Source of the DNA: Deinococcus planocerae
Lineage (GTDB): Bacteria > Deinococcota > Deinococci > Deinococcales > Deinococcaceae
Length of the DNA: 18,916 nucleotides
NCBI RefSeq assembly: GCF_002869765.1
Contig: NZ_PNOR01000052.1
Coordinates: 1-18,916 of the forward strand
Reading direction: 5' to 3'
The notes below the pieces were generated by a model. It worked only from the letters and a program-made list of their open reading frames with translations. It was not told where the DNA came from and did not search any database. Position 1 is the stretch's first letter; every line of letters begins with the position of its first letter. The position numbers and the translations under genes were made by a program. This document shows, one piece after another, positions 18,791 through 18,916 of this stretch.

Positions 18791-18916
18791 TTAGGTCTTG
18801 CATCTGGATAAGGTGAGTGAATACCCGTGCTGGCGCAGGAATTCTTCCTCTCGACAGACCTGTGCAGCGAGTCGTTGAATGACCAGCAGGGGCAGGGCCA
18901 CCCGGGCGGCGACTTC
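18791..18916 (-). CDS. C-terminal 41 residues of an unknown protein (partial)
   Basis: An open frame enters from the window edge on the minus strand and ends at TAA (18793-18791). It reads EVAARVALPLLVIQRLAAQV, then CREEEFLRQHGYSLTLSRCKT, an amphipathic helix with a basic end. An ATG at 18803 overlaps its last codons and leads, in another frame, into the small basic protein downstream, so the two may belong to one transcript. I do not recognise it; a phage or mobile-element origin is possible but unproven. Confidence 0.4.
   Translation of the reverse strand, partial: EVAARVALPLLVIQRLAAQVCREEEFLRQHGYSLTLSRCKT

Overview
The window is GC-rich (about 70% by eye) bacterial chromosome and most likely comes from a Deinococcus species. 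Three things point there: a Dps protein with the long lysine-rich tail and N-terminal metal site of D. radiodurans Dps1; many genes with a TANNNT -10 box only 5-8 bases before the start codon, the leaderless pattern known from Deinococcus; and a 23S rRNA gene with its own promoter and no 16S gene beside it. The genus call is inference from these features, without a database search.

Layout. The 5' end of a 23S rRNA gene (minus strand) fills positions 1-121, with a strong promoter about 110 bases upstream. Next come a lipoprotein-type phosphodiester glycosidase (+) and a large convergent membrane protein that joins DUF937 segments to three Ig-like beta domains (-). A + strand cluster follows: a SnoaL/NTF2-like protein, a RidA-family protein and an aldo/keto reductase, the last two overlapping by four bases. 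A minus block holds a small unknown protein with palindromes upstream, then a single-chain MntA-HepT (nucleotidyltransferase plus HEPN RNase) protein. Divergent from it are acpS and a Cof-type HAD phosphatase (4-base overlap) and a small secreted protein.

From 8.3 to 10.9 kb a minus-strand MarR regulator and 14-TM MFS exporter form an operon, preceded by a Nudix hydrolase. Divergent from the Nudix gene, a textbook TPP riboswitch controls thiB, a thiamine-binding lipid-free periplasmic-type protein; no thiP or thiQ follows. Instead there are about 430 bases of GC-rich hairpin repeats with a possible gene remnant. Then come an unrecognised minus gene with an inverted repeat inside its promoter, mobA (+), DUF4385 (-), dps (-), a metallo-beta-lactamase-fold hydrolase (-) and a large APC-family permease (+).

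The last 480 bases are less GC-rich and look like accessory DNA: two hairpins, an apparently frameshifted small basic/transmembrane protein gene, and the 3' end of an unknown minus-strand gene running off the edge.

Most of the window is ordinary housekeeping and stress-response chromosome. The points most worth a second look are the fused MntA-HepT protein, the palindrome clusters upstream of two unknown genes (5.6 kb and 13.1 kb), the orphan riboswitch-controlled thiB, the DUF937-Ig protein, and the frameshifted terminal gene.
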